Below, one piece after another: positions 27,001-39,000 of a stretch of 64,000 bases of DNA. Made by a program: the position numbers and the translations under genes. The notes beneath the pieces were generated by a model that was not told where the DNA came from, ran no database searches, and was given only the letters and a program-made list of their open reading frames with translations. Numbering within the stretch: the stretch's first letter is position 1; the number at the start of each line of letters is the position of its first letter. Source of the stretch: Dendrophyllia cribrosa (lineage: Eukaryota > Cnidaria > Anthozoa > Scleractinia > Dendrophylliidae); contig JAJLRJ010000009.1 in NCBI GenBank assembly GCA_024195265.1, forward strand, positions 5,617,682-5,681,681. Direction: 5' to 3'.

Positions 27001-30000
27001 AGTTGCAAGATCAGTAGTAGCCGCTTAAGTAGGAATTATTCACTGCTTAAGATCAGTTGATTTCTTAGTCCGTGATTTAATGTGAGCGCAAGTCTCAGGG
27101 GCACCCAACGACCGAATGTTTCCAAATACGTCAGAAATGTCTAATATGTATTTCTCTATGCTTTAGAAGCCTGTTTGGTTAATTTGAAGCTGCCCTAAAA
27201 AATATTTATCTGTTCGGATATCTTAGGGGAACTTTGGTCGCTTCGAAAGTTCTAGGGGGCTTTTTTTTCTCATCCGAAAGTTTTAGCTATCCTGATGGGT
27301 ATTTTCGAAAGTTCGAGGACATGGAGTAGCCAATACTTTCATAAGAAAATTTTAGGGGAGATTTTTTTTATACTTGTGCGTATAGCAATTTAGCGAAAAT
27401 ACTAGGCAATATAAATGCTCATCCGAATATTACAGGCGTAAAACCTATTCATCCGAAAACGTTAGGGGGTGTAAATTATACGAATGGCACTGAGTCCTTC
27501 CTTATGATTCCAAACAGCAGGATCTTAACTCAGTTGTTCTACTGCATTCATATGCAGGATTCATCTTTGTTCCGTTTGTTTTGTTTGTTTTAGCGGACAA
27601 AAAAAAACATTCGAAAATTATGATACATAAAATTATTTCCGAAAATTCTAGGGCAACTTCATGGTTTTCGCATTATTTCCGAAAATTCTAGGGCAACTTC
27701 GTGATTTTCCGAAAAACCTCGAAAAGTCTAGGGAATCGCTCGGTGATATTTTTCGAAATTTTTAGCCAACCTTCCATCCGAACAGATATTGTACCGAAAC
27801 ATGTCGTTGGGTGCCCCTGAAGTCTGCGGCCCCGGGTCTGCAGTTAGCATAACTTGTGAGATAGTGTTTCTTCATCGCATCCCGGCTAAAAGAGTCTAAA
27901 ATCCAAGTCTTATGCGATAGTCACAGTCTATAATGGAATAGTGGCATCTTGCAATTGTTTTTAGCTCCTCAGAGTTTATTCTGCGTTTAATTTGACGTGT
28001 TTCTCGAAGCTCGGCAGTACCTCCATTATTAGAGGACTATGGCGTCATTGCATCGGGTCCGGTTTGAAATATTTGAATCTCCAGCATGGTAGCTGTTTTG
28101 TAATTCTTATGGATGCGTGCCAGACAACTTAGCTTAGTACTGAATTTTCCTTGACGTTATGGCAGATGAAACTCAAAAAAAGTCGTTGAAGAAAGCTCTA
28201 GGTGCTTTACGTATCCATCACTTTCAGTGTACAAAAGTAACCACTTGCATCCATAAGAATTACAAAACAGCTACCATACTGGAGATTTAAATATTTCAAA
28301 CCGAATGCAATGACGCCATACGTCTGAGAATGGAGGTACTGCCTAGCTCCAAGAAACACTTCAAATAAAACGCAGAATAAACTCTGAGGAGCTCAAAACA
28401 ATTGCAAGATGCCACTATTCCAACATAGACCATGACTATCGCATAAGACTTGGATCTTAGACTCTTTTAGACGTGATGAAGAAACACTATCTTGCAAGTT
28501 ATGCTTACCGCAGAGCAGGATTTGTGCTTGGCCTGTCACCTTTTATAACAACTTGGCGAAAACATCCATCTGAGTCAACGATAAAATGCATTCTATGACT
28601 GGACGAGTCACGTGTAGAGAATTTGGCGCGAGCAAGTTCTGAAAATGGCACTGCAACTGTGATTGGCTTAAATCGGGCAAGGAATGTGGTCCAGGTTTAA
28701 GCATCCGTTAGTGGGGAGGAGTGTTGCGTGATGAGACAAATAACGGTTGCGTGGGAAACTACCATTAAATTAAATTGTAATAAATAAATATACAAAACTG
28801 AATGAAAAGTTTGAACAGGATTTTTATTATATATAATTTCAGGGTGTCAAACAGGTTGGAGGATCAAGAAAATCTCTCATTAGGAAAATTTTGAACAAAA
28901 ATAAAATAAATACAAAAAAATTAGGGGTAAAATAGGAAACTTGTTCTACAAAGTATAGACCCAACATGGTTATGCTTAATTATGCACAAGATTAAAGTGC
29001 TACTACAGCAAAGAATTCTTTTTTAATTTTTTTTACTTCAATTCCTGTCCGCCATTACTCAGTCGGCAATGCTCGAGCCTGCAATAATTATTATTCTATG
29101 AGAGGTCCAAGAACTAATAAAATAAAAAAGGCCTTGTCTATGCTAGATCAGCCTTTCCACATAATGATCAGAAGCAGCGCCTGGGAAGCAGCCTTTTTTG
29201 TGTTGATTGGATGATGTTATATGATGTCATCAAATCATTTTGGCCATTTGAATCAACCAACGGTGGCAAATCAAAGCTGAACTTTATGTTTGAAATAACT
29301 GGTCTTCCCGCTAGATTTTGAACTTAAAATTTGGCATGGAAAGTAGTTGGCACTTCTACTTTCCAGAACTGAAGAGAAAGGGAAGTGCAAAATATTATGA
29401 TCATAGTAGTACTTTAAGAGAAATGTGATCTGAAATAGTGACAACTTAAATTTTAGCTTGCCGAAACACGATTTTAAAAAATTTTAAAGGGAAAATAGGA
29501 GTTTTCCCTTAAAATAGTAGGAGAAAATAGAAAAAAAAGGGAAGTTGATTACCTTTATACTAACTGTAGCACACCTTAAACCTCTATTTCTTCATGGCTT
29601 ACCTTGCCTTTCGGCCTGTCCCACCAGTATCAGGAATATGTTGCAGATCCATAAAGATGGCTACAATATGACACAGAATTAGTGAATAGAATGTTAACAA
29701 AAAAATTCAGCATTCAACTTACAGTTCCCCCAAGAATAACATTTTGCTTCATTTCCCAGTCCATAAAAATGTTCACTTGTTTCTGAAGGTTGACAGTTTG
29801 AAATCTGGTCTCAACCATCATGTCGTTGCCTTAGACAAAAAAAATCACTGCACTTTGTCTCTCTACCAAACATAAGTGCTGGGAGACCTTGCAATCATAC
29901 CTGTAAATAATTTTCTTCTCTTAGCAAGCCATTTGTCAGATAGAGTCTACATGTACCTGCTATAGCTCAGAAGGAGGTCAGACACCTTAATGAGAATATA

Positions 30001-33000
30001 TAACGTAATGTTGACACTTAGAATTTTATTTTCAATAAATTTTCAATTGTGAAAAAGAAAATCTAAAATCCCCACTCAGGATTGAACCTGTGACCTCAGC
30101 TAGGCTTAGGCTTACATGGCCTACCGTACCAGGGTACCACTTAGCTTCTCGGGTTGTTTAGGCCTAAATTTAACTATATAAACTGCTAATCCTAACCTCA
30201 ACTGAAAGCTAACCAGTTACTCTGTTACATATTCTCATTGTTCAAACATTGAACATAAATACATACTCAAACTTTTAGCTTCTTACCATGAGTCTCATTG
30301 ATCAACTTGCGAGTTATGATGCTCTGAAAATCAGCTCCCCAACAAACTTCATGCAGAACAGGATACCTGTAATGTGTTGAACTCTGAGCACTTTCTACAA
30401 AAAAAGGGAAAATATGGACAGTTTAAATATAGCCAACACATTGTGCACTTTGGTCCAGTGGATTTTATTTACAGACTCAAAAGTTAGAACCACCTTGTAC
30501 AGCATAATAAACAGCACCACAGGAAAGTACTGCTCAATAGCTTTCATTTGAATGGTCACACTTTAGGTTTCATCCACAGACTCAAAAGTAAGAACCACCT
30601 TGTATTGCATAGTAAACAGCACCACAGGAAAGTACTGCTCAGTAGCTTTCATTTGAATGGTCACACTTTAGGATTTCATCCACAGACTTAAAAGTTAGAA
30701 CCACCTTGTACAGCATAATAAACAGTACCACAGGAAAGTACTGCTCAATAGCTTTCATTTGAATGGTCACACTTTAGGATTTCATCCACAGACTCAAAAG
30801 TTAGAACCACCTTGTACTAAAGAAATAAAAAACGCGCTGAGTGCATTATTGAGCTATATAAGCACGCGGGAATTTTTAAGAACACGAGAGAAGTGCAGAG
30901 AAGCACGAGCCAAAGGCGAGTGCTTCTTGCACTTCTCAAGTGTTCTTAAAAATTGCCAAGTGCTTATATAACTCAACAATGCACGAGGAACAAGTTTTTT
31001 TATTTCTTTTATCAAATAAAAACGGTTATAATGAACCTTACGTCACGCGCATGCTTTATCGAGTTATAATGAACTCGGTTTAACCAATCATAGCGCACGC
31101 ATTTCCTTGAGCATTTTATAAAGCATAATAAATGGTACAACAGGAACGTACTTCAGGTAACTTGAGGAAGCTTAAAATATAAATTCCACTTTAATACTGT
31201 ACTTAGGTAGGTAGGTAGGTAAACTTTATTTATACACGGTGTCAATTCATAAAACATGCCCTTCCATCGAGCCGTGTTTTTTAACAACAATAGATTAAGT
31301 ACTTAACTAATTTAAATTATCTAACTAAATTAATTATCTATATAAAATTGTATTAAAAACGATAAAAACTATCTTTTATTAACTATCATTAAATTAGATA
31401 AAAATTAAATGCATGATTTAAAAGAGCTAAGTTAATGTCATAAAAGTGTGTGAAGTTTCAAGAGACATCAATACACTTCAACAGCATGTAAGTAATAATA
31501 AGCTGTTTTCTCTTGTTTTTTTTTTATGCCTTTGTTTAAGAAATGTCATTGGATAGTTACTTTCTGGCATCTCCAAAGGAACTGATGGCAAGAAACAACT
31601 GGATAGCGATCTGGCTCACTGTCCATACATGCATGACAGTTAATGCTCCACTGATGCTCAATAGTGGGGCGGATATGTGCAGAATTTTCCCCGAATTGTT
31701 CATTTGGTGTTAAAATCACCATATTTTCAGGAATGATAGATTTTTTTATACCTGTGAATATCTGATATAGTGCCATCGAAAAATTTTTTGCTTAGGCGAG
31801 TTTTACAGCTTTTTCCAAAATTTCCGCCATCTTGACCGGAAGTGAAATGCAGTATAAGCGGAAGTGCCTTTTTATCTAATTTAACTAGTTCCAATGTTGA
31901 ATAAAATGAATCCTAATAATTTTTGCCTATATTCTGAACAATTATGGCGGAAAATAATACGTTACACACAACTGGTATGCTTAAATAAAAGTAATTTTAC
32001 CAAACCGGAAGTGAAATTGTATTCAACCGGAAGTCATATTGTTGTCAACTGGTAACAAGAATGCCTTTATGTTTATCTAAGATGATGAAGTTGTTTTGTT
32101 TTTATGATATACCGAGTATTTCATAGCAACTGATAAAATACCCAGAATGCTCCAGTGCATTACCCAGAATGCTTTATAATTTGCACATCAGACCCGCCAT
32201 CTTGGTTCAGCCATGTTTATGACTTCTCGTGCTAACTGTAAGTATCCACTTCTTTTAAGCGGAAAAACACGATATATACACATTACGATAACAACTGGTT
32301 AATCTTCTTTAAAAAAATCATCTTTATGGCAGTCATAGCTCTCGATTAATGTAATTAGTGATGACTCGATCGGACTTCAGTTTCCACGAAACAAAATGTG
32401 ATACAATGGACATTTTTGTCCGGGAAATATAGTGTCGCGTTGTTGAACGTTTTTGTTAGGTTATATTTTTTTAGCTGTTATTATTGTGAGACAATATAGT
32501 CTGTTGTAGCTTGAATTTTTATTCGCAAATTTAAAGTATAAATTCTTTTAAGTACAAATGTGATCTCGAGTTAATACGTTATGCCTATTATACAGGCACC
32601 AAATGCAAGAAAGGGTTGTGTATATACAAGAAGCTTGTTATTTTTAGGTGTCACCCTAGTCTGAAGGTGATATAGAACTGCATCATATACACAATGCATT
32701 AACTCTCGAGATAGCATGGCCTTCTAGATAGCAATGGCTTATATAAATAGTTTTAATGTACAATAAAGAAACAACAAATTGATTTTCAGTGAGACAGCCG
32801 AATGGATTATGGCAGTAAAACACCAGGAACAACTGATCCAAAGACCAACTGGCAGCTCTGTGCTATTTGCCAAAATGTCACCAGTGAGGCATTGCAATGT
32901 CCTGCTGATACAAAACGCCCAGATGTGGGAGCAGGCTACAAAACCCTGGCAACCAACATAGAGAAGTTTGCAAAGCTGGGATGCATGCCAAAAGAATTAT

Positions 33001-36000
33001 CGCTTTCCCGATTAGACGAAGGCAAAGGAATTGATGAGACATTTCTGGCAAACAGGGCACGTTGGCATAGAAGTTGCTATGCCCTTTTCAATTCAACCAA
33101 GCTAAAAAGAGCTGAAAAGAGGCATTCAACGCAACAAGAGATCCTAGTTGGCGGGAAGTTTACACGATCAAATGCTGCTGTTTGCGCACAAAATACAATT
33201 CCTGCCTGTTTTATATGCGAAGAGAGTGATGACCGAATTCTTCATAATGTATCCACCCTCGGATTAGATGATAGAGTACGGGAATGTGCATCACTTCTTA
33301 ACGATGAAAAGTTGTTGGCAAAGTTAAGTGGAGGGGATCTCATCGCTCTTGAGGCTAAGTACCATACTCAATGCCTTTCTACGCTGTACAGGAAAGCACA
33401 ATATGCAAAGGAAGAGGGCGAAGAGAGCGAACAGCCCCGTCATCGTCTCGATGGAATCGCTCTAGCAGAACTGGTGTCGTACATAGAAGATTTTAGAACA
33501 GGTAGTGAAGAGTTACCCACGTTTAAACTTACCGATCTCGCAAAAAAGTACCAATCCTGTTTGCAAAGACTCGGTTGTGACGCAGTGACACGTGTTAACA
33601 CTTCACGACTCAAAGAGCGCCTTGTTTTACAAATTCCTGGTCTTCAGGCTTACAAAGAAGGGCGCGATGTGTACTTGGCTTTCAGTGCTGATGTCGGATT
33701 TGCACTGCATAGAGCACATGAAGAAGACTGCGATGAAGAGGCCATGCACCTTGCCAAGACAGCTGCGATTGTCCGTAAAGATATGCTTGCAAGTAAATAC
33801 ACCTTTGCAGGATCCTTTGAGCCTAACTGCCAGGCAGAATCTGTCCCAGCTTCACTGATGTCTCTTGTTAAGATGATCCTGTATGGTCCAAATATTGACG
33901 AACAGGCATGTAGTTCAGGAAAAGTACAAGCAGCACTTACCATCTCACAGCTTCTGCAGTACAACACCCGTGTTCGTTGTCGTGACAGAGAAGTAAAGAG
34001 GGAGCGGAGAAGCAAATTTCGTGAGACACCCCTTCCTATATACATAGGAGTATCTGTTCACGCTAAGACACGCAGCCGTGAGCTTGTTGAGTCATTACAC
34101 GACCTAGGGATCAGTGTTTCTTATGACAGAGTGTTGGCGATTTCCACAGATCTGGGGAACGAAGTTTGCCGACGCTACATAGAAGAAGGTGCAGTATGTC
34201 CATCCAATCTTCGCCTACATTTATTTACAACGGCGGCTGTCGACAATATTGACCATAATCCCTCTTCAACAACCGCACAAGACTCATTTCATGGGACTGG
34301 CATATCTTTATTTCAGCAACCCACTGCAGAAAACCCTGGAACAACAAGAGCACCTATTGATATATCACATGCAGCAGCCAACACGAAGTCAGTCCGCGAG
34401 TTACCAGAAGCTTATACTGAAGTTGCACCAGTATTGCCCCAACAAGAATCCACAGGTTTCAGCAACCAACATAAACATACAACCTGACGGAAGATCCTGT
34501 GATCGTGGTTTGAAAGATGAGATAAGATGGCTTGAGAATTCCAGTAACGTTATATGTAATCAGGAGGGCTTGAAGGAAGAGGAAGTAGTTTCTTGGGGGG
34601 CGTTCCACTCTCGTGACCCGCAACACAGCTTGCCCAGTTCATCTGCGTTATCAGGCTTGTTACCACTGTTCCCTGATCAAGCCAAGTCCATTGCTATGAT
34701 AAAACATGCTATGGATGTGATCAAGCTCTCTGTAAACCATCTAAATCCTGGACAAGTTCCGGTAATCGCCTTCGATCAGCCACTATTTGCTGTTGCAAAA
34801 GAAATTCAGTGGAACTGGAGCGATACCTACGGTGAAGATAAGTTCGTGGTTATGTTTGGTGGCCTGCATATAGAGATGGGTTTCTAAAGGTGATAGGAGA
34901 ATGGCTGGAAGGTAGTGGATGGAACACTGCGTTGGCTGATGCAAACGTTGCGTCTCCCGGAACAGCAGACTCCTTTGTCAAAGCTTCAAGTGTCACGCGT
35001 TCCCGTCGGGCCCATCAGGTGACAGCCTGCTGTTTATTCTTGCTGATCCAGAAGGCGTTCGCGAAGTACAAAGAAGGAGTAGTCAACGAAGATGACATGT
35101 CCTTTGACTGTTGGTGTACTCAGCAAGTTTCTGCATTTCCTCAGTTTCAGTACTGGTACACAGCCCTACAGCTTGAGCTCCTGCTTCTTGTTTTTCTCAA
35201 GTCACTTCGTGCAGCTGACTTCCACCTCTATGTTGATGCACTCTCGAAGATGTTACCATGGCTTTTCGCAATGAATCACAGCAACTATGCTCGTTGGCTA
35301 CCAATCCATCTACGTGACATGCGCGAACTTGATCAGAAGGCTCCAGATGTTGCTTCACAGTTCAAGAAAGGGCTCTTCACCGTGAGCAAAAACGCCAAAG
35401 CAATTTTCAGCAATAGCCATCGACCAAGCACATGAACAGAATAATGCCATGGTGAAGGGAGACGGAGGAGCTGTTGGCTTGACGGAAAATCCAAACGCTC
35501 TGCGCAGATGGATGTTATCTGGCCCAGAGATGGCAAGGCTGGTTAATGAGTTCGAGGCAGGCATGAATCCTAACACAGAATCAGTGGAGAACTCAAAGCA
35601 TCACGAAGATCACAAAAGTTGTCAGGCCTCATTCCATCAAGATGTCAAATCCCTCGTTGCAGTTGTTGAAGAGATGGGAAATCCTTTCCAAGAAGAATCT
35701 GGCGATCTCATTGTACTTGACACCAAGGTAGTTGCAGAGGAATCAGCAGTAGCCAGGATGCGCCAGATTGAATCTGAAGGAAGAAAGCAGTGTGAGATGT
35801 TCATTTCTGAACGACTTGTTGATAGGAGAGAAGCCATTAGGTGACACCATACCAAGAAACAAGATCAGCTTCTTTGAGACGTCTTCAAAGAAACCATCAA
35901 AAGCAAGCCAGCAGTTAACCTCAATGAAGAGAGACTGCTCCCTCTTCTCCAGGCTGTATTTTCATGCCAGACCCGAAATGGTGATCTAAATGAGTTTTTC

Positions 36001-39000
36001 AGGCATGAGAACCAAGGCTGTCCGCCGGCGTTATCAGACCAGGGGAATCTGCGTCTTCCAAAGAAGAAGTCGGAGCTGACGGAACACCTTCAAGCACTCA
36101 CTTCACCACAAAGCCAGATGCCAAAGAATTTAGACGCCTTATCATCGATGGAGCGGCAGTTGTAAATTGATCCAACCCGGAAATGAACGAACTTTTTCAG
36201 GGTATTCTCTAGATTCTTTCATTCCATACATCAGAGCACAACTTAACCACGTCAACCGACTAGATATTGTGTGGGATGAATACTAGAGAATAGCCTGAAA
36301 TTGACAACTCGATGTCAGCGTGGTTCTGGTGTGCGACAACGTGTAGCAGCTGAAAACAAGCTTCCGCGCAACTGGAAAGAGTTCTTAAGGGTCGACAAAA
36401 ACAAGGAAGAACTGTTTAAGTATCTCGCCCAAAGTGTAACATCAATCGAAGTCGAGAAGCAGATAATCTCAACCTGTGGCGAGCAGGTCTTGAGCACCAT
36501 CCCCATTTCACGCGACAACATTGGTAGACTAGCCCCTTGCACTCATGAAGAAGCTGACACAAGGATGCTTCTTCATGCAGCGGATGCGGTGTCTTGTGGT
36601 CATACCAGGATCCTTCTGCGTACAGTTGACACTGATGTCCTTGTTTTGGCCGTTGCCTTTTTCGAAAAATTGGAAGAGCTTCAAGGGAGAGTTGTGGAAC
36701 TTTGGGTTGGGTTTGGCGTAGGCAAACACCTTCGCTATATTCCTGCCCATGAAATCTCCAGAAAACTAGGCCCTCGAGTCTCAAGTGCACTCCCATTTTT
36801 TCAGCCTTCACTGGCTGTGATACAGTCTCGTTGTTTTATTGGAAGAGGAAAGAAGACAGCAATGGACGCATGGAACAGTTTTCCAGAGGCCACCACCGCC
36901 TTTCTCACTTTAGGAAGTACACCCCCTGAAGTCGACGAAACGAGCATGGCGACCCTTGAGCGCTTTGTAGTTTTACTGTATGAGAGGACAAGTGGAGAAA
37001 AAACGGTGAATGACGCACGTAAGCACCTGTTTGTAAAGAAGGGCAGACAGTTTGACAGCATCCCACCAACAAGAGCAGCCCTACTGGAGCATTCCAAACG
37101 TGCCGTTTTCCAAGCAGGATACATCTGGGCTCAGTCTCTCACTCCAAACCCTACATGCCAAGTCCACAAGACTGGGGTTGGACCTTAGATGGAGGTTTGT
37201 GGAGGCCTTTCTGGACGTCACTGCCAGATGTGATGGGCTCCTGCCAGGAACTTGTTCGGTGTGGCTGCACGAAAGGCTGCCGAAGGAAGTGCTCTTGTGT
37301 GAAGGCTTCTCTGCGCTGCACGGCCCTCTGTAGATGTCCTGATGAGTGTGACAACAGATGAACTCCTCGGTTTGAATGACTAACATGTATGTTACTTATT
37401 GAACTTACCATTTGCGAGTTCCTAATGTAGATATGTTGAGAAGAACTGCTGAGTGTTCAATGTTTATATGCCAAATGCATCCTTTAGCCTAACATTAAAG
37501 TATTAACGGCAGGATAGCCAGAATGTATACCGCTCTTTAAAATGTGTCGCAGTTTGCAGTTTACAAATTCTTAGTCAATCAGAAATTAAGCAGTTTATTC
37601 TTTGTGAAAAACTAAAAGTAACTTAAACTGTACAAGAAAGAAAAAAGCAGGATAGCAACCAGTTACGAACTAAAGAGATGTGGATATCATAGATGCCCCG
37701 ATAAGTACTACAACAGCAGTGTCTTTCAAAGTTTGAATGACTTAATATGTTTCTTACTAGACTTGCCGTTTGTGAGTTCTTGGGATGTTAATATGTGAAA
37801 CGTATCAATTAACCTAACATAAAAGTTATAACGGCAGGATAGACAGAATGTATGTTACAAAAGTGACACTAGTATGAAGAGAAAGCATACCGCGATTTAA
37901 AATGTCTGCAGACTGTTGCAGATTCTTAGTCTATCAGTAATTAAGCAGTTTATTCTTCAAAGAAATGTAACAAAAAGAATCTGACACTGTATCACAAGAA
38001 ATATACATGTAAAAGCAAAATATTATTGGTAGACAGTAAATGTTATTTTAACACAAGATACGTCGCCACTTCCGGTTGAATATGGCATTCATTAAAGTTT
38101 ATTACCTAATTGCATTTCTCTTGTGTTTTTTGGACTCAACATTTAATTTCGAGTTAACCTCGATCACGTGCTTCCTACGTTACGTTTTTAAGACAAACAC
38201 TCAAATATTTTAGCTTTTATATTAAGTTGCGATTCCACTTCCGGTTCAAGATGGCGGCCATTTTGAAACATCCTCTTAACTCGGCTCAGATGAAATTTTT
38301 GTGGAGGCACTATATCAACTTTTCATTGACACGTTAAAAGCTACCTTTCCGCCAAATTTCATGCTTTTAACAGAAAGTGAACAATTCCAGCACATATCCG
38401 CCCCACTACAAGACATAATTAACAGCATCACAAGAAAGTACTGCTCGGTAGCTTTCATTTGAATGGTCAAACTTCGGGATTTTATCCACAGACTCAAAAG
38501 TTAGAATCACCTTGTACAGCATAATAAACAGTACCACTACAGCAAAGTACTGCTCAGTAGCTTTTATTTGAATGGTCAATTTAGAACATTATTCACTAAC
38601 TAATGCGCACAAGAGTTGCCAAGACTTGAAGGATGAGAATTGGACGGCAGTTTTCTCCTACTCTTAGTCACTTGATAGCAGGGGCCAAATGAAGATGAGA
38701 GTCATCCGAGAGTTGACCCGTACAAGTAGCATGTACATGTTGATTGTGGACAATACTTGGAGTTCTTTTTCACTTTTACCAAGGGTATATTTTGTTTTCT
38801 TTGCTTGTTTTTTTGTTTGAACAGACCATTTTCAGAGACATTTTTAAGAAACTGATAACAATGAAATTCTTGATTGTTGCCTAAGCATCAGTAAATTGAA
38901 TACCATACAAGCCTATTATGTAATAACTACTGATGGATTAATATCTCTGGTCAAAAACTGGCTTAGTACAGTCAAACTAACCCCTGCTCTATTAAGACCT

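Larger units (their letters stand above)
31662..38408 (+). mobile_element. Academ-type DNA transposon, 6.75 kb
   Basis: The terminal inverted repeats start TAGTGGGGCGGATATGTGC and stay alignable for about 190 bp, through ATTGTTCA, GATATAGTGCC and CCGCCATCTTGA(A)CCGGAAGTG. The 3-bp CAA on both sides (31659-31661, 38409-38411) fits the 3-4-bp duplications described for Academ. Subterminal ACCGGAAGT motifs repeat at both ends. The cargo is one long transposase gene with an XPG/FEN-like nuclease domain and a Cys-rich tail. It lies in NUP85 intron 2, antisense to that gene. The right flank is 106-bp satellite. Confidence 0.8.

Noticed and set aside
26690..27960. Solo LTR of a retrotransposon
   Set aside because: TATA and AATAAA are suggestive, but the ends lack TG/CA and a clear target duplication, and the copies are in inverted arms.
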